From contig CAMPET010000037.1 in the NCBI GenBank assembly GCA_946803715.1, positions 335,814-384,621 of the forward strand: a stretch of 48,808 bases of DNA, given 5' to 3'. Numbering within the stretch: position 1 is the first letter of the stretch; each line of letters starts with the position of its first letter. The DNA is from Beroe ovata (taxonomy: Eukaryota; Ctenophora; Nuda; Beroida; Beroidae). The notes beneath the pieces are model-generated. The model saw nothing but the letters and a program-made list of their open reading frames with translations, was not told the origin of the DNA and did no database searches. Shown one piece after another: positions 11,448-23,299 of this stretch. A program made the position numbers and the translations under genes.

Positions 11448-12392
11448 AATGTGAACCTACAGATAACGCACATTGGATAAACACTGTTTAGCGAACAGTT
11501 AAATATTTGATGAATTGCAATATCATAAAGGATAATTTTCTGTTCAGATTAATGGATAAACTGATAAACTTTGGGCGATATTAAATGTTTATTTAAATGT
11601 TCATTTGAGGGCATTCAGTGGCGTTGGTATGGTTAGGATGTTAATATTTTGCAGTCAACATCAAAGGTGTTTAGCAAACTTGATCTCAAGGTAAACATTG
11701 AAATTGAATTGTTGTTTGTATAGATTCAGAATTGTAACAGTGTAAGATATGAAATTAGCATATATCTTGATTTATCTCGCGTAGGGACTCAGGATTTAAG
11801 TTTAAAGCATCGGCAGGCAAAAGCAACCGCATGGGAGGCTGAGGGTTCACTCGAAGAGCACTGAATTGCTACTATTCAGTCGTATTGATGAGTGGGGTTT
11901 TTTCATTAGCTGTCAGTGGATTTATGTATTCGTGCGATTTAAACATTAAAGATGGTGTGAAATGGATGAATTTATNTATGTCACTATTTTGGGTCATGGA
12001 AGAAGATCTTGTACCAGAATTGAATGGAAAAATAGGATTAAAATTCTTAATAAACTACTAGAATTAGAAAATAAAACTTAGCTAAGTAGGTTTTAGAGAG
12101 AAATAATACCATCTTTCTGCCATTCATTCAGGAATGGAAAACAAAATGCCGAAAAAATAGCGTCAGCTTGCCAGCTTATACCTATACTACAGCCATGACG
12201 TTCACACCAAAACAGAAAAGATACGGATCCTGCAGATATTTCTGGTCTCCATGATAGACAAAACCCTGCTGGAGCATGAATGAGGAATCATAAGATTCAA
12301 TTAATCTTGTACATTCATTGCACAACAAAAACTGATATAGGTCAAAATATCACATCGTTTATAATAGATCTTCACCTGTCAACGTATAACAT
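11448..12392. other. Non-coding flank after MINDY
   Basis: AT-rich sequence with no recognisable exon. A stretch at about 11795-11850 (gggttcactcga) faintly resembles a tRNA B-box and could be a degenerate SINE. A single N lies at 11975. Confidence 0.4.
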
Positions 12393-12680
12393 GATATGAA
12401 TATTGATTTTCTCATTGTATTGAATAGATTTCATGTAACAGGACAAAATAATACAGTTCATCATAAGGCACAGTCGGTGTAAGTATAACAGCACCAACAG
12501 ATTGGAAACTCATAATGAATTATGCATTAATAAAATGAATTATCAAGGAATTATGCAATTATATATGAAAGAACTTTAGAACAGGAAACTTATAATGAAT
12601 TATGCATTAATAAAATGAATTATCAAGGAATTATGCAATTATATGTAAAAGAACTTTAGAACAGAAGTGGATTTATTAGG
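12393..12680. repeat. Direct repeat, left copy, with internal 80-base duplication
   Basis: This nearly matches 15317-15524. The left copy is 80 bases longer because one unit (gaaacttataatgaattatg ... ctttagaacag) is duplicated in tandem. The two copies bracket 2.6 kb of palindromic sequence. A diverged third copy lies at about 17552-17695, directly before a foldback MITE. Confidence 0.9.
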
Positions 12681-12689
12681 TATGGCGGA

Positions 12690-13129
12690 TCAGGAGGCTC
12701 ACCTGGAATTTTATCTCTGAAAAATGGAATTTGACCCTTCTGCTCCGCACGTGGATCACAGGGCTCATCTTAGGTGAGCGTTCTGATCCACGTGGCGCTT
12801 CTCTGGGGTCAAGTCAAAATTCGATGATCATTCAAATCCAATTTGACCCCAGGGAAGCGCACATGGATCAGAAGGGTCACCTTAGTGAACTCGGTGATCC
12901 ACGTGTACGGATCAGGAGGGTCAAATTCTATTTTTCCGTGTGACCCTCCTGATCCACACGTGGATCACAGGGTTCATCTTAGGTGACCCTTCTGATCCAC
13001 GTTGCGCTTCCCTGGGGTCAAATTGGATTTGAGTGACCCTCCTGATCCACCTAAGGTGGATCAGGAGGATCACCGAATTTTGACTTGACCCCAGAGAAGC
13101 GCCACGTGGATCAGAAGGCTCACCTTAGA
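12690..13129. repeat. Nested palindromes built on tgatccacgtg
   Basis: The words tgatccacgtg, gacccttctgatcca, cttccctggggtcaa and their reverse complements recur in both orientations about a dozen times. The whole block folds as several nested hairpins. It ends at the single N at 13130. Confidence 0.85.
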
Positions 13130-13130
13130 N

Positions 13131-13845
13131 CCAACTAGTGGTTTTTCAGCCCCCTGAATCGATTTCCAATGCTATTTCAGAGTTTTGACTTAATCCTGAG
13201 GCTCTAGGCACGACCACGCCCCTTTTGGTATTCAAATACATCATGATCATGGCATCCAATCACTTTGAAATCATGTGGGGCATCAAACTAGGGTTTTTAG
13301 ATACGCTGAATCGATCCAGTTCTGACCCTTCCTTGATTGAGTTCTGATTCAGTTCTGACCCTATCCTGAGTCTGCGGCCCCACAGCGCCCCAGTTAAATT
13401 CGCTTCCATAAGGCAAAATTTCATGAATTGTCTATGTCATTATGGCATCCATGTGGGGCATCAAACTAGTGGTTTTCCAGCCACCTGAATCGATTCTCGA
13501 TGTTATTTCATAGTTTTGACCTAATCCTGAGACTCTAGGCACGACTATGCCCAATTTTGGTGTCATCTGAGGCATCTAAGACATCATGGCCAGCCATACA
13601 ATCACTTTGAAATCATGTAAGACATCAAACGAGGGCTTTTTAGATACGCTGAGTCGATTGAGTACTGACCCTTCCTTAATTGAGTTCTGATTGAGTTCTG
13701 ACCCTTCCCTGAGTCTGAGGCCCGACCACGCCCTAGTTAAATTTGCTGTGTAAGGCAAAATTTAATGAACTTTCAATGTTATTATGGCATCTATGTGGTG
13801 CATCACACTGGTGGTTTCAGCCACCTGAATCGATTCCCTTTGTAA
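13131..13845. repeat. About 340-base tandem repeat units, forward
   Basis: Two full units (about 13131-13465 and 13466-13800) and the start of a third. Each begins ctagtggttttt.cagcc, then cctgaatcgatt, then gacctaatcctgaggctc, and ends with a caaaatttcatgaa segment. No coding potential is conserved between units. Confidence 0.8.
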
Positions 13846-14569
13846 TTGTTTCATTAAAAGCTTGTTCTGACACTGTAAACATAACCAAGCTCCCACAGTT
13901 AACGTGGTGCAATAAATGCCTAGCAATAAAGCTGATCAATGAAGGGAGTCTGCAGCAAAGAAAATAGAACCACCTATGATTTCTACAACCGGCTTTCAGT
14001 GAAAACGGGAACTCTAGCAGGAAGGGAAACACCAAACAGCATCACAAGTAGCTGTGGACATTGATGCTTCATTGATGCTGTCTCAATGACAGACTGAGTA
14101 ACACTGACTTCAAGAAAGACCTCAATAATGTTTATGAATGCCTTTCTTCCTGATCAAATGGCAATGGGAATCGGGAGGGTGATTATTTCCCGACAATAGT
14201 TACAAACGTGTGGAGTGTCTGTTTTCATGACAATGATGATTATACTACCTATGACAATACAGAACTTGACCGTAATTCGAGTAAAACTTAGAATCTGTAA
14301 TATGCAAGAAAACCTGTATGGCATCTGGAGGCTGCGCCCCCAGACCATTGCTATGTTACATGGAGATACCCCGTACATGGAGATACCCCGTTCTAGAGGC
14401 AAAAAGCGTGTGATTTCTTAGGAATATAGTCTTTTACCTTGGTAATTTCATATGACATAGTAACACAGCGAACCTTTCAAGCATTTCGCCAAAACCTGCA
14501 GGATCCAAATCTTATTTGTGTCCCCACGAGCAATTGAAGCTCAGCTGCCTCCATATGCAGAAATAGATT
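13846..14569. other. Spacer between inverted repeat blocks
   Basis: Unique-looking AT-rich sequence between the forward units (13131-13845) and their inverted copy (14570-14960). Short ORFs here (up to 82 codons) show no family resemblance. A short direct repeat, catggagataccccgt, lies at 14356-14390. Confidence 0.4.
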
Positions 14570-14960
14570 CGAACTCACATAATTTCAAAGCGATTGTATG
14601 GCATGATGTCTTAAGATCCCTCATATGACACCAAAAATGGGCCTTGTCGAGCCTGGAGCCTCAGGATTAGGTCAAAACTCTGAAATAACATCGGAAATCG
14701 ATTAGGGTGGCGTAAAACCACTAGTTTGATGACCCACAATGATACCACAATGACATTGACTGTTCATGAAATTTTGCCTGACTTGCAGAAAATTTAACTA
14801 GGGCGTGGTCGAGTCTGCGGGCTCAGGGAAGGATCAGAAATCAAAAACAGTGCCAGGAATCGATTCAGCGTGTCTAAAAACCCTTAGTTTGATGCCTCAC
14901 ATGATTTCAAAGTGATTGGATGCCATGACTATTGACTCCAGTTAGGAACACAAAATTTGG
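14570..14960. repeat. Inverted copy of the 340-base unit
   Basis: Reverse complement of the 13131-13845 units: gagcctcaggattaggtcaaa at about 14655, the cgattc.gcgtgtctaaaaac junction at about 14860, and a tgaaattttgcc segment at about 14765. Together with the forward units it makes a foldback structure about 1.8 kb across. Confidence 0.75.
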
Positions 14961-15002
14961 TCAAAAAAGCTTATCATTCACTGGCCCAAAGATCTTCAAC
15001 AN

Positions 15003-15300
15003 TGTGGCGCTCCAGTGGCTCTGCCATGGCTCTGCAGTAGCGTTCTAGTGGCGCTACCATGGCGCCCCGGTAGCGTCTTAGTGGCGCCATACTAGCGCCG
15101 CGGTAGCGCCATAGTGGCGTCACAGTGGCAGCATTATGGCGCTACAGTGGCGCTCCGGTAGCGCTATCATGGCGCCATGGTGGCGCCATAGTGGCGCCGC
15201 GGTGGCGCCATAGTAGCGCTGCGGTGGCGTTCTAGTGGCGTTCTAGTGGCACTCTAGTGGCGGTGTGGTGGCATTCTCGTGGCGTTCTAGTGGCGTCGCT
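15003..15300. repeat. GTGGCG decamer minisatellite
   Basis: About 30 copies of a 10-base unit close to tagtggcgcc or cggtagcgcc. It is strikingly GC-rich in an AT-rich region. It starts at the N at 15002 and ends just before the right copy of the 12393 direct repeat. Confidence 0.92.
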
Positions 15301-15316
15301 GTTCTGAAGAATGCCC

Positions 15317-15524
15317 GATATGAATATTGATTTTCTCATTGTATTGAATAGATTTCATGTAACAGGACAAAATAATACAGTTCATCATAAGGCACAGCCG
15401 GTGTAAGTATAACAGCACCAACGGATTGGAAACTTATAATGAATTATGCATTAATAAAATGAATTATCAAGGAATTATGCAATTATATATACAAGAACTT
15501 TAGAACAGAAGTGGATCTATTAGG
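15317..15524. repeat. Direct repeat, right copy
   Basis: Nearly identical to 12393-12680 minus the internal 80-base duplication. See that entry. Confidence 0.9.
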
Positions 15525-16260
15525 AGATAAACCTTCAAAAGCAGTATCATTTTGAAGCCTTTATCATGGCATATATTGTGGTTGAGTTTTAAATCGATCT
15601 GTGTATACTTATTCTAAAATACTAGAAGGTCAATAAATCATTGCAGATGGCTGCATAAGACATAACGTCATAACAATGAAGGATTTGGACATAGTTACAT
15701 TTCCAAAAATAGACAAGGATTCGTCGTTTTGCCAAGGATTCACTAACTCTCACACCAACTTGTAAGACCAAGATGTGTCATTCTCGGAGACTACCTGACA
15801 CGTGAACGACAACAGGGAGCGAAGGTGAGTCTTGCGGTATTGCGGCACTGATCTAGTGATTTGTTCTCATCTGAATGACCTTGACAGACTTTTTCGCTGT
15901 TCGCCAATCAGTTCCTAGGTCCGTTGTAGTAGCTTATTGTGTATACCTAGGTGCTCGACTAAAATTGGGGTTTTCAGCAGGTACAAACTACAATTGGTGT
16001 AGTGAAATAGCCTGTCTTCATTATGATCGGCTTTATTAAGAAACAGTAGAAGGGCAAAGAGTAAAACTAAACGCTGAATACAGAAACAGCATCTGAAAGA
16101 CCAACCTAGCTCTTACATAAATAGAAAAGGCCGTGTCATAGGTTCTGTTGTCATAACATAATAATCATCTGAGTTTAAATACTTATAATAGCATGTACTT
16201 ATTATACTAGGTACCTATCATAGTAGGTACCGGCAATTCAGTAAATTGGGTTTCATTTGA
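15525..16260. other. AT-rich sequence, no certain gene
   Basis: A piece at 15715-15830 (ttttgccaaggattcactaa) is loosely similar to 20180-20260 and is followed by a plausible donor (gaaggtgagt at about 15825). I cannot read a convincing protein through it. The short palindrome taggtacctatcatagtaggtacc at 16206-16230 recurs in shortened form near 37115. Confidence 0.35.
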
Positions 16261-16269
16261 ACACAGGAA

Positions 16270-16486
16270 TGATCAAATATGTATGTCGCAAAAAGGATTC
16301 AGGGATATACAAGAAACTTGTATGGTAGTTATAACAATAGGGATATATTATTCGATCAGGCCTCCTGACACCAAGAAAATATGTGGAAAATGCGCACCGG
16401 CAATCATGCAAGACAAAGAAAATTCTACTGCTATCCCATTCTTCTTTGTGCTCACTCTTCTGCTTTTTCAGAATACGAAATCATAA
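16270..16486 (+). CDS. Possible terminal exon, Cys-bearing with hydrophobic C-terminus
   Basis: After an acag acceptor at about 16266 the frame is open to TAA at 16484-16486. It has four Cys in a short segment (ICMSQKG, ETCMVV, KICGKCAP) and a hydrophobic end (STAIPFFFVLTLLLF) typical of a GPI signal or a tail anchor. I recognise no family. It may be the end of a small surface protein, or chance. Confidence 0.3.
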
Positions 16487-16510
16487 TATACTGAGATACA
16501 GCCAGAGGGT

Positions 16511-16760
16511 TTGACACACAGAGTTTCACGATATTCTTATTCTGTTTCTTTATTTACCTGTTTTGTCGGTTCATATTTTCATGGTGTATTGAATCACAAC
16601 ATATTTCAAGATGGGTGTCGTGGACACCGCAATACAGGAGCTGGCTGTTACAATCCAATAAAACCTGAGGAGTCCCTCCTCATGGTAAACGGAGACTCTG
16701 CCGTCCAACTGAGTCAATGTACAAAATGCAGAAGAAATCACGTATTCATTGAGTCACAGG
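16511..16760 (+). CDS. Possible Cys-rich extracellular exon
   Basis: Open frame ending at a good donor (tcacag|gtatga at 16760). It contains FQDGCRGHRNTGAGCYN and VNGDSAVQLSQCTKC, preceded by a hydrophobic stretch (VSLFTCFVGSYF) that could be a signal peptide. A diverged second copy of its core lies at about 17278-17420 (VQDGCQCRHRCRAG in the same frame). Two copies keeping the Cys-rich frame argue for an exon. The family is unknown. Confidence 0.35.
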
Positions 16761-17078
16761 TATGATCCTTGCAGCTGTGATTAAGGATCAAATCGAAAGT
16801 ATAAAGAGAAAATATTATGATCTATCATTATATGCAAGATGGTCAAAGAGTGTCTGACGATTGGTCTCAACCATGAAACTTAAGTCAAGACAACCCAATA
16901 ACTGTGTTTTATTTGTGATCTATTATTATAGGTATAATCTCCTATCTGTATAAATTCTTCAAATGCAATATGAATGACAGTGTTCTCGAGAATTAGTCAA
17001 GACAAAAACAACAGAAGCAACAATGTCCACCAAATTCCTAACCATTCCTGCTGACTCTTCATATTCTGACAGAAATTT

Positions 17079-17219
17079 ATTTATCCCTGGCCTGGTCCCA
17101 ACACCGTCCAAACTGTGAAATGTTATACTTTTGGAGAGGGGGCTACTCCAACATTATGGTGCAAGAATGATCGGATATTGGTAGGTACATCCTACCAGAA
17201 CAGAGCTGTGCCATTTTAA
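17079..17219 (+). CDS. Possible Ig-like exon
   Basis: After the acceptor tctgacag (AG at 17071-17072) one frame reads PGPNTVQTVKCYTFGEGA and PTLWCKNDRIL. This resembles the B and C strands of an Ig domain, with Cys in the B strand and W near the C strand. The frame runs on to a stop at 17217-17219, past a possible donor (attg|gtaggt) near 17181. There is no full domain, so this is either one exon or a relic. Confidence 0.35.
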   Translation: MYPWPGPNTVQTVKCYTFGEGATPTLWCKNDRILVGTSYQNRAVPF

Positions 17220-17277
17220 ACAGCAGAAGGCAAAAAGGACTAAAAAGGTTGAATAATGATGGCAATGATGAACACAC

Positions 17278-17420
17278 ATGGTTCAAGATGGGTGTCAATG
17301 TAGACACCGCTGTAGAGCTGGCTCTGCTGTGAGATTACAATACCGGCAGCGGAACCAGCCCTCCAGGGGGGACGGTCACATCAATTATACCAACTGTAGA
17401 GCTACCACAATGTGTGCTTA
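17278..17420 (+). pseudogene. Diverged copy of the 16511-16760 exon
   Basis: Shares ttcaagatgggtgtc, gacaccgc and gagctggct with the 16.6-kb exon. The same frame gives VQDGCQCRHRCRAGSAV and later NYTNCRATTMCA, then a stop. Similarity is clear at the start and fades downstream. Confidence 0.35.
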
Positions 17421-17551
17421 GATAACCACATGAGTGGAATCTTCAGTTGATAGAGTCAAGTATGATAATTATTGTTGATTAATTTGCTAAGTGAAAATAA
17501 AATGAGATAAAATAAACAAAATAATATAGGTAGTTATTAAAGAATAAGGAG

Positions 17552-17695
17552 ACGTCGTAGGTATTGAATGTTTCAATTTTCATGTAACAGAACACATACC
17601 TACAGTTTATCAATAAAGAAAACAGCAAGTTTGAAATACTGAAGGCGATGCAACTATAATAACAGCTTACAGCACCAACAGATTTGAGACTATTT
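17552..17695. repeat. Diverged third copy of the 12393 direct repeat
   Basis: Shares tttcatgtaacag, acagtttatca and cagcaccaacagattt, in the same order as 12393-12510, but with insertions and substitutions. Confidence 0.6.
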
Positions 17696-17705
17696 ATAGA
17701 CTAAT

Positions 17706-17949
17706 TTTTTCCAAAACCAAATAGGATTTGGTTGTTTCTGTTCGCGGCATCTGGCGTTCTTTATTCTAAACCCTATGATATGAAAAAGAACGCGGCATAT
17801 TTGACACACTGCCGCCACATCACGTGTAGAAACACTGCAGCTTTTTCTAGCGATGTGGCGGCAGTCTGTCAAATATGCCGCATTCTTTTTCATATCATAG
17901 GGTTTAGAATAAAGAACGCCAGATGCCGCGAACAGAAACAACCAAATCC
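17706..17949. mobile_element. Foldback MITE, copy A
   Basis: An almost perfect inverted repeat with arms of about 105 bases (ccaaaaccaaataggatttg ... tgccgccacatcac) around a loop near cgtgtagaaacac. It ends at the single N at 17950. The same element, with a few substitutions, is at 33084-33359. It has no ORF of its own; ORFs through it are mirror images of the arms. It is a non-autonomous DNA element or foldback. No target-site duplication can be judged because the right edge is the N. Confidence 0.85.
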
Positions 17950-17950
17950 N

Positions 17951-20900
17951 AAGTAGACGAGATTGATAGCTAAAATAGCTTCTGTTCAGGCTACAGGCAT
18001 ATAGTTCCCATTTCTTGACGGCGATTTCACCACGCCTCTGTTGAAAACGGCTTTCCAGCAGCAAGAAAATATGATGGAATGAGCCTTCTATTTGGTACAT
18101 ATTGGACTTGATAAGGTCATATTACTTTACCAATGACGAATTAGCGAAGATGGTACGGTCTCCAGTTTGAAGAGTCAGAGTGGGTTACAAACTTGTCTTT
18201 ACTCCTTTGCAGGAATGCGACTGACACATAGCAGCATAATATATCAAGCATAGTATATCAAGAACAATTTGAGACGATAGCAGGAAGGACGGCCGAACAT
18301 TTATAGATTTATTATTTCCGGCCAGTACAAAGGAAGAGAGATAGCTTCAGGAGTTTTCATTCCATTGTTTTTCACTTGATTTCCACTTTGATTTGAACGA
18401 TCGATCAGACATGAGACAACTCCTCTCATCGCAAAGACTCAACACAAGAAATCTAATTGAGAAATCACAGCAACGTGTCATTATTAATCAAATAAATTAA
18501 ATAAAGCCATTACACTGCATAGCTAGGTTTATCATCCAGCAGGATTTGGAATGAACTAATAGTGTGCATCCGGATTGCAACAGCTATACCTACTATAGTG
18601 TAGTATAGGTACATCACAAGACTTAACAAAAGCACTGCCAATTAAAGAGTCATAGTTCACGTGCTATGGTTCAGAAGGTCAAGAAGTTCGTCGTTTTTAT
18701 TTTATTTTTTGAAGAATTTCAGGGAAGATGTAGAACATACTGATTCAATTATATGATATGGACTAAAATTGAACAAATAGATGATTCAGCTTATACCGGC
18801 AACGGAAAGGCACGTAATCAAGCTTTCAAAGTGGCACAATGTGGTCAAACAACTGACATTGTAAAAATGCGTCAACGCGTCTTGCATCTATTCCAATTCA
18901 TTTCCAGGTCATGGCAATCATATTATATAGACTCTGAGTTGCACGTAGGAGGCTAGTAATGCGCTGTCAGAGTACTGCAGTGCAGAAAATGGAATGGTTC
19001 ATCATGCAAAACTGTAACATCTATCAAACTTATCCAGCTTGTCATATGAAAAGACAAGCATGTATAATTGGTAGAGAGGTATGATGATTACTGTTGTGAG
19101 TTATTTGCAAAGTAATGATAGCGGGGGATATAAATCTATGAGAGAAAAATATACCGCTATAATCAAATAAGCAACAAGACCGGTTATGGTGAGTGGTGAG
19201 AGTCCTACCATTTAAATTGTAAGTAACAAGACCGATCACATGGCGCGCAAGACCCACATTGTGTACGAGATTGTTCACATTGTACCCACATTGTGCGCGA
19301 GATTGTTCACATTGTATCCATATTGTGCGCGAGAGACTGATCATATTGTGTGCGTACAGTACACTCCTTACAGAGCTTATACTGCCATGATTAGATATGT
19401 CGAATAGCAGCACATGCAGTGATGGAGAAATAGAGGAATAACGGGAGAAACAGAGGAATATCGGGAGCGTATCGATGAAAAATGACACGAATAAGAAATA
19501 CTTTTGGTGTAGCACCAATTCATAATTACATTGACTCATAGTCCATGAGATGGAATTGACAATGGAATATCTGGATCAGATGGACCATTTGAAGGTTTAC
19601 ACGGCTGCAGTAACCACCCAGTTTTAAGAATTTGTAGAATTTTTGGTTTTTCTCCTCTTCCTCTTTTGTCTGGAAAGACACGGTCAAATAATAGAGGTGC
19701 TGCATGGCAGTGATAAATGAGGTGCTTTAACCGTGAAAATATATGAATCAGAGCGAGTTCTGATTGGCACAATATTCGAGAACCGGGAAACCTCCCTTGC
19801 CTTGGCGAAGCAAAAGAATAGAGGAGCTATTGGTGTGACCGGAGGGTTCGACAAAGGGTTTGATAAGTTGGAGAATAAGGTAGTGTAGAGCAGAAACCAA
19901 CGAAATGGTTCATTGCTACCTACCCCTCATTGCTTCACTAAGATTCAAGAACTTCATTAACAGCTACACTCCCCCCTGTTCTGTCGAAAACTTATGAAAC
20001 TTATCATATAAAATCGTTCGTGTCACGTGGTAAGCAATCCCACCAAGTTTTAAGAATTTTTTAGTTAATTAGTTAAGTGAGAAAAATATTTCTCATGAAG
20101 GATTGGGTAGAGTATAAGATAAGAGTATAGATGATTGCAAGGATTTGATCATAGCGAGACACTATGCAAAGAAGACAGGGATCTGTCATTCTGCCAATAG
20201 TTCATTGGCCCTCACATCAGTTACAGCCACATCGAGTTGTGTCATCCTGTGACCATAAATAATTTTAGGTAAATTATCAGAATATGTATTAGGTACCTTT
20301 CAATTTTATCTTTTATTGGTAACAGAAGAATGATATTATGTCCACAGTCCATTGTCCATTATGAAATTGATTCATTGACAAGAATCAAAATACTAAGTAG
20401 AGAATTATCACAAGTTAACACTACGCACATGACTATAGGGAATCCAAATGCAGCATGAATGTTTGACTTAAATATAATAGTCTCAACTCTCAAAGTGTAA
20501 AGAGACGGACCCCTGGTGAAATAACCAACGTGCATTATGTACAAAGATAACCACATTGTAATTAGACATTGTTCATGTACGGAATTACTACAAGATTCAG
20601 CCCAGCTCCAATTAGGGAATATGGAAGATATCAATTAGTATTAACCTATCATACCAAGACTAGGGGGATTTCACAACTGTTCAATTGATGTCCTGATCTT
20701 GATGACCAGATCAAAGAATTGAAGATTTTCCAAGAGGATTGTTAAGTAATAACATTATTGAACATTTATATTGGCGTATTTTCGTATAAATTATTCATCA
20801 TGGATGGACTCATATCATAAGACGATCTGTTGGATGTAGTTTTCATCAACATACCGCAAAGAGCATACGGATCGAGCGAATGTAGACGACCAGAACAACT

Positions 20901-23299
20901 CTTAGTAGACAGCTGGAAGAGAAAATAACCTCAGTCGAAAATAAGCCAGACTATAATTCATTTCCCAGAGTAACACACTGAACAGCAGTGGCAAATCGGA
21001 CACAGTAAATAGCAGGTGATACCTGCAAGAAGATGGATCTGCTTTTGTCCAAAAGCAAGTCTGGGGAAACCATGTCAGAAAGTAAATACAATACAGGCAT
21101 GTCCAATACTAACGGCTGTTGAGAGGGACAGGAAATCTGTGTCGAACATGTTTTCAATCATTTCTAAACTTTGTAGAGGGACAGAAAACCACGTGATGAC
21201 CCGTGTTTGAATTGAAACCCGTGTTTGAATTTGATGATTGATATCATTTAATAAATATCAATGTACTACCGCAAGGGAGAGCGGATCAAGCTAGAAGTAA
21301 GCAATTTTTGGGTCCTAGGAAGACTTTATTCATCACATTTATTACTCATTACACGCTTTACAGGTCAAGTGTATTAATAGCCGGTAATAACGTCTAATCA
21401 TCAAACTCACAAGCTATTATGTAATTGAGCTCATAAGTAATTGAGCGCATAATAGTAAATCAAAATAAAAATCGACATTATATGCAGAGTTTTCAGCCCC
21501 CAAATAATATAATATGAAAGACGAAAGTATTGCAAGAGTCTGAATCGAGTCCTAACATGCATCTGAAGTGTTAAATAACTACTAGAGGCATGATCATTGC
21601 AACAGGAAATCACGAATAATTGGATCGTTCAGCTAATATAAGGAGGGAAGCTGCAGTGCTGCAACTTTGCAAGAATGATACAAGTGCAAAGGACAACTTT
21701 CCCATTATCGTGTACGCATTTTACAGTACCTTTACAGTATTTTTACCGTATTTTACAGTACTTTTACAGCACTTTCACAGTACTCTTGACTTACCTATCA
21801 CAACCACTGCAAATACAGTGTCAGTTCTAATGGGTAATCTGCTCTCATCCCAAGCTGTAAGAATTTAGTTGAACTCCGGGGACATACGTTTCAATAACCT
21901 GTCAAGAAAGGGTAGGGTAGGACAAGTAAGTCGCAGCTTCGCCTGTTTGATGAAACATCATGTTTGACGTACAGTCATCACAAGAAACTAAGAAATAATA
22001 AAACTCTAACAGATATTAATTGTGATCTTCTCCTTAGCGAATTATGCCACAGCATGAAGCATACGTGTACAAAAACTGGCTATGTCAAAAGTGACAATTT
22101 AAAAAAAACACCAATCTTCATTCCTGTGACGTCAGATGTGTTCGTTGTGGCGATAGCAAATGTAATGGTAGTAGAATCACTGGTTAGACTGCTAAGGTGA
22201 AGTAATAATAATTTATCATAAGCTTAGTGGTTCATCCCTATCAAACTTCAGGTGTTGTTTCAGTGAATATAATTCTGATCTTATGACTATTTTTCTATTT
22301 GTCTAATACACACGGCTATGAGGCAGCATAGAATGGCGGCTGATTCAAAGAACGGGGCGAGAGACCAACGTGCCAATTTTGAGGAGGTTGATTGAGTTAA
22401 TCAGGGTGTTGTGAATTCTCATAACGGGAGTCATGAAATCATATAGCTCTGCTCTACCTAATATCAGCTATAGTCTAGGTGTTTTTACCCAGAGTCTGAT
22501 GAAAAGACATATTTATGAGTGAGAGGAGTATCTTCGGGGGACAGCACGCTAATGTCGACCTTACTGTCAGCATTAAAAGGACATAGCATGATCATACATA
22601 AACATCATTAGTATCTGATAATAAGACAATAGAACATCTGAGCTAAGCGGTAATCCGCAATCAAGGAATGTGTCTAATTGATGTGTCTACTGTCTATTAT
22701 ACTACTAACACTTATAGTTCTTACATTAAAATACAGCATATAAATTGTGTTAGAATACAAATCAAGAAAAGTACCGTATGACAAATAATTAATAATCCTG
22801 AAGAGATCAGCCCTCAAAAGAATTGACGGGTTCCACCTAGATTACTTTTACCCAGTCTCTTTTGTAAATTGCAAAAGCTACTGCTATTAATGAAACGGGT
22901 ACAGGTATCAATTACCATGTTGTAGCAGCTTGTAGCTAACTGTAGGTCATAGGTGCATGGAGGATGGAATAGCGAAATCTCGCACAGAAACGTCAGTCAG
23001 GTTTATCATGTCAATAAAATGACTGTTTGAAGTTTAGCAAATGGACACGAGTGAGGGAAGACAAAGCAATAAACTGTTTTCATTGTCCAGCTGTATAGGA
23101 GATGGATACTAATTAGGTAATGTAGTTGGTGTTACGGTATCAATAATAGCACAATAATTGATAAGTGTATCTGCCAATAACAGATCGATTATAGGTAGTG
23201 TACCCAGACAATTGGCATAGAACAGACCATAACTATGATAACAGTGATTAACACTACAGTGGCTTCCGCAACGATGGTTCAATATAGCAGCCCAGAATG
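17951..23299. other. 5.3 kb without a certain gene
   Basis: AT-rich. Repeats: 19250-19340 (cacattgtgcgcgagattgt units) and 21714-21790 (tttacagtact units). Exon-like scraps: about 18775-18860 (DSAYTGNGKARNQAF), 20180-20250 (SSLALTSVTATSSC) and 21985-22180 (open frame with TPIFIPVTSDVFVVAIAN and two Cys, ending before gtagta). They vaguely recall Ig or fibronectin strands, but none is supported by flanking exons I can join. Confidence 0.4.

Noticed and set aside
17690-18100. 136-codon minus-strand ORF through MITE A
   Set aside because: The reading runs through both arms of a foldback and across an N. Protein similarity to the 33-kb ORFs is only the shared MITE.
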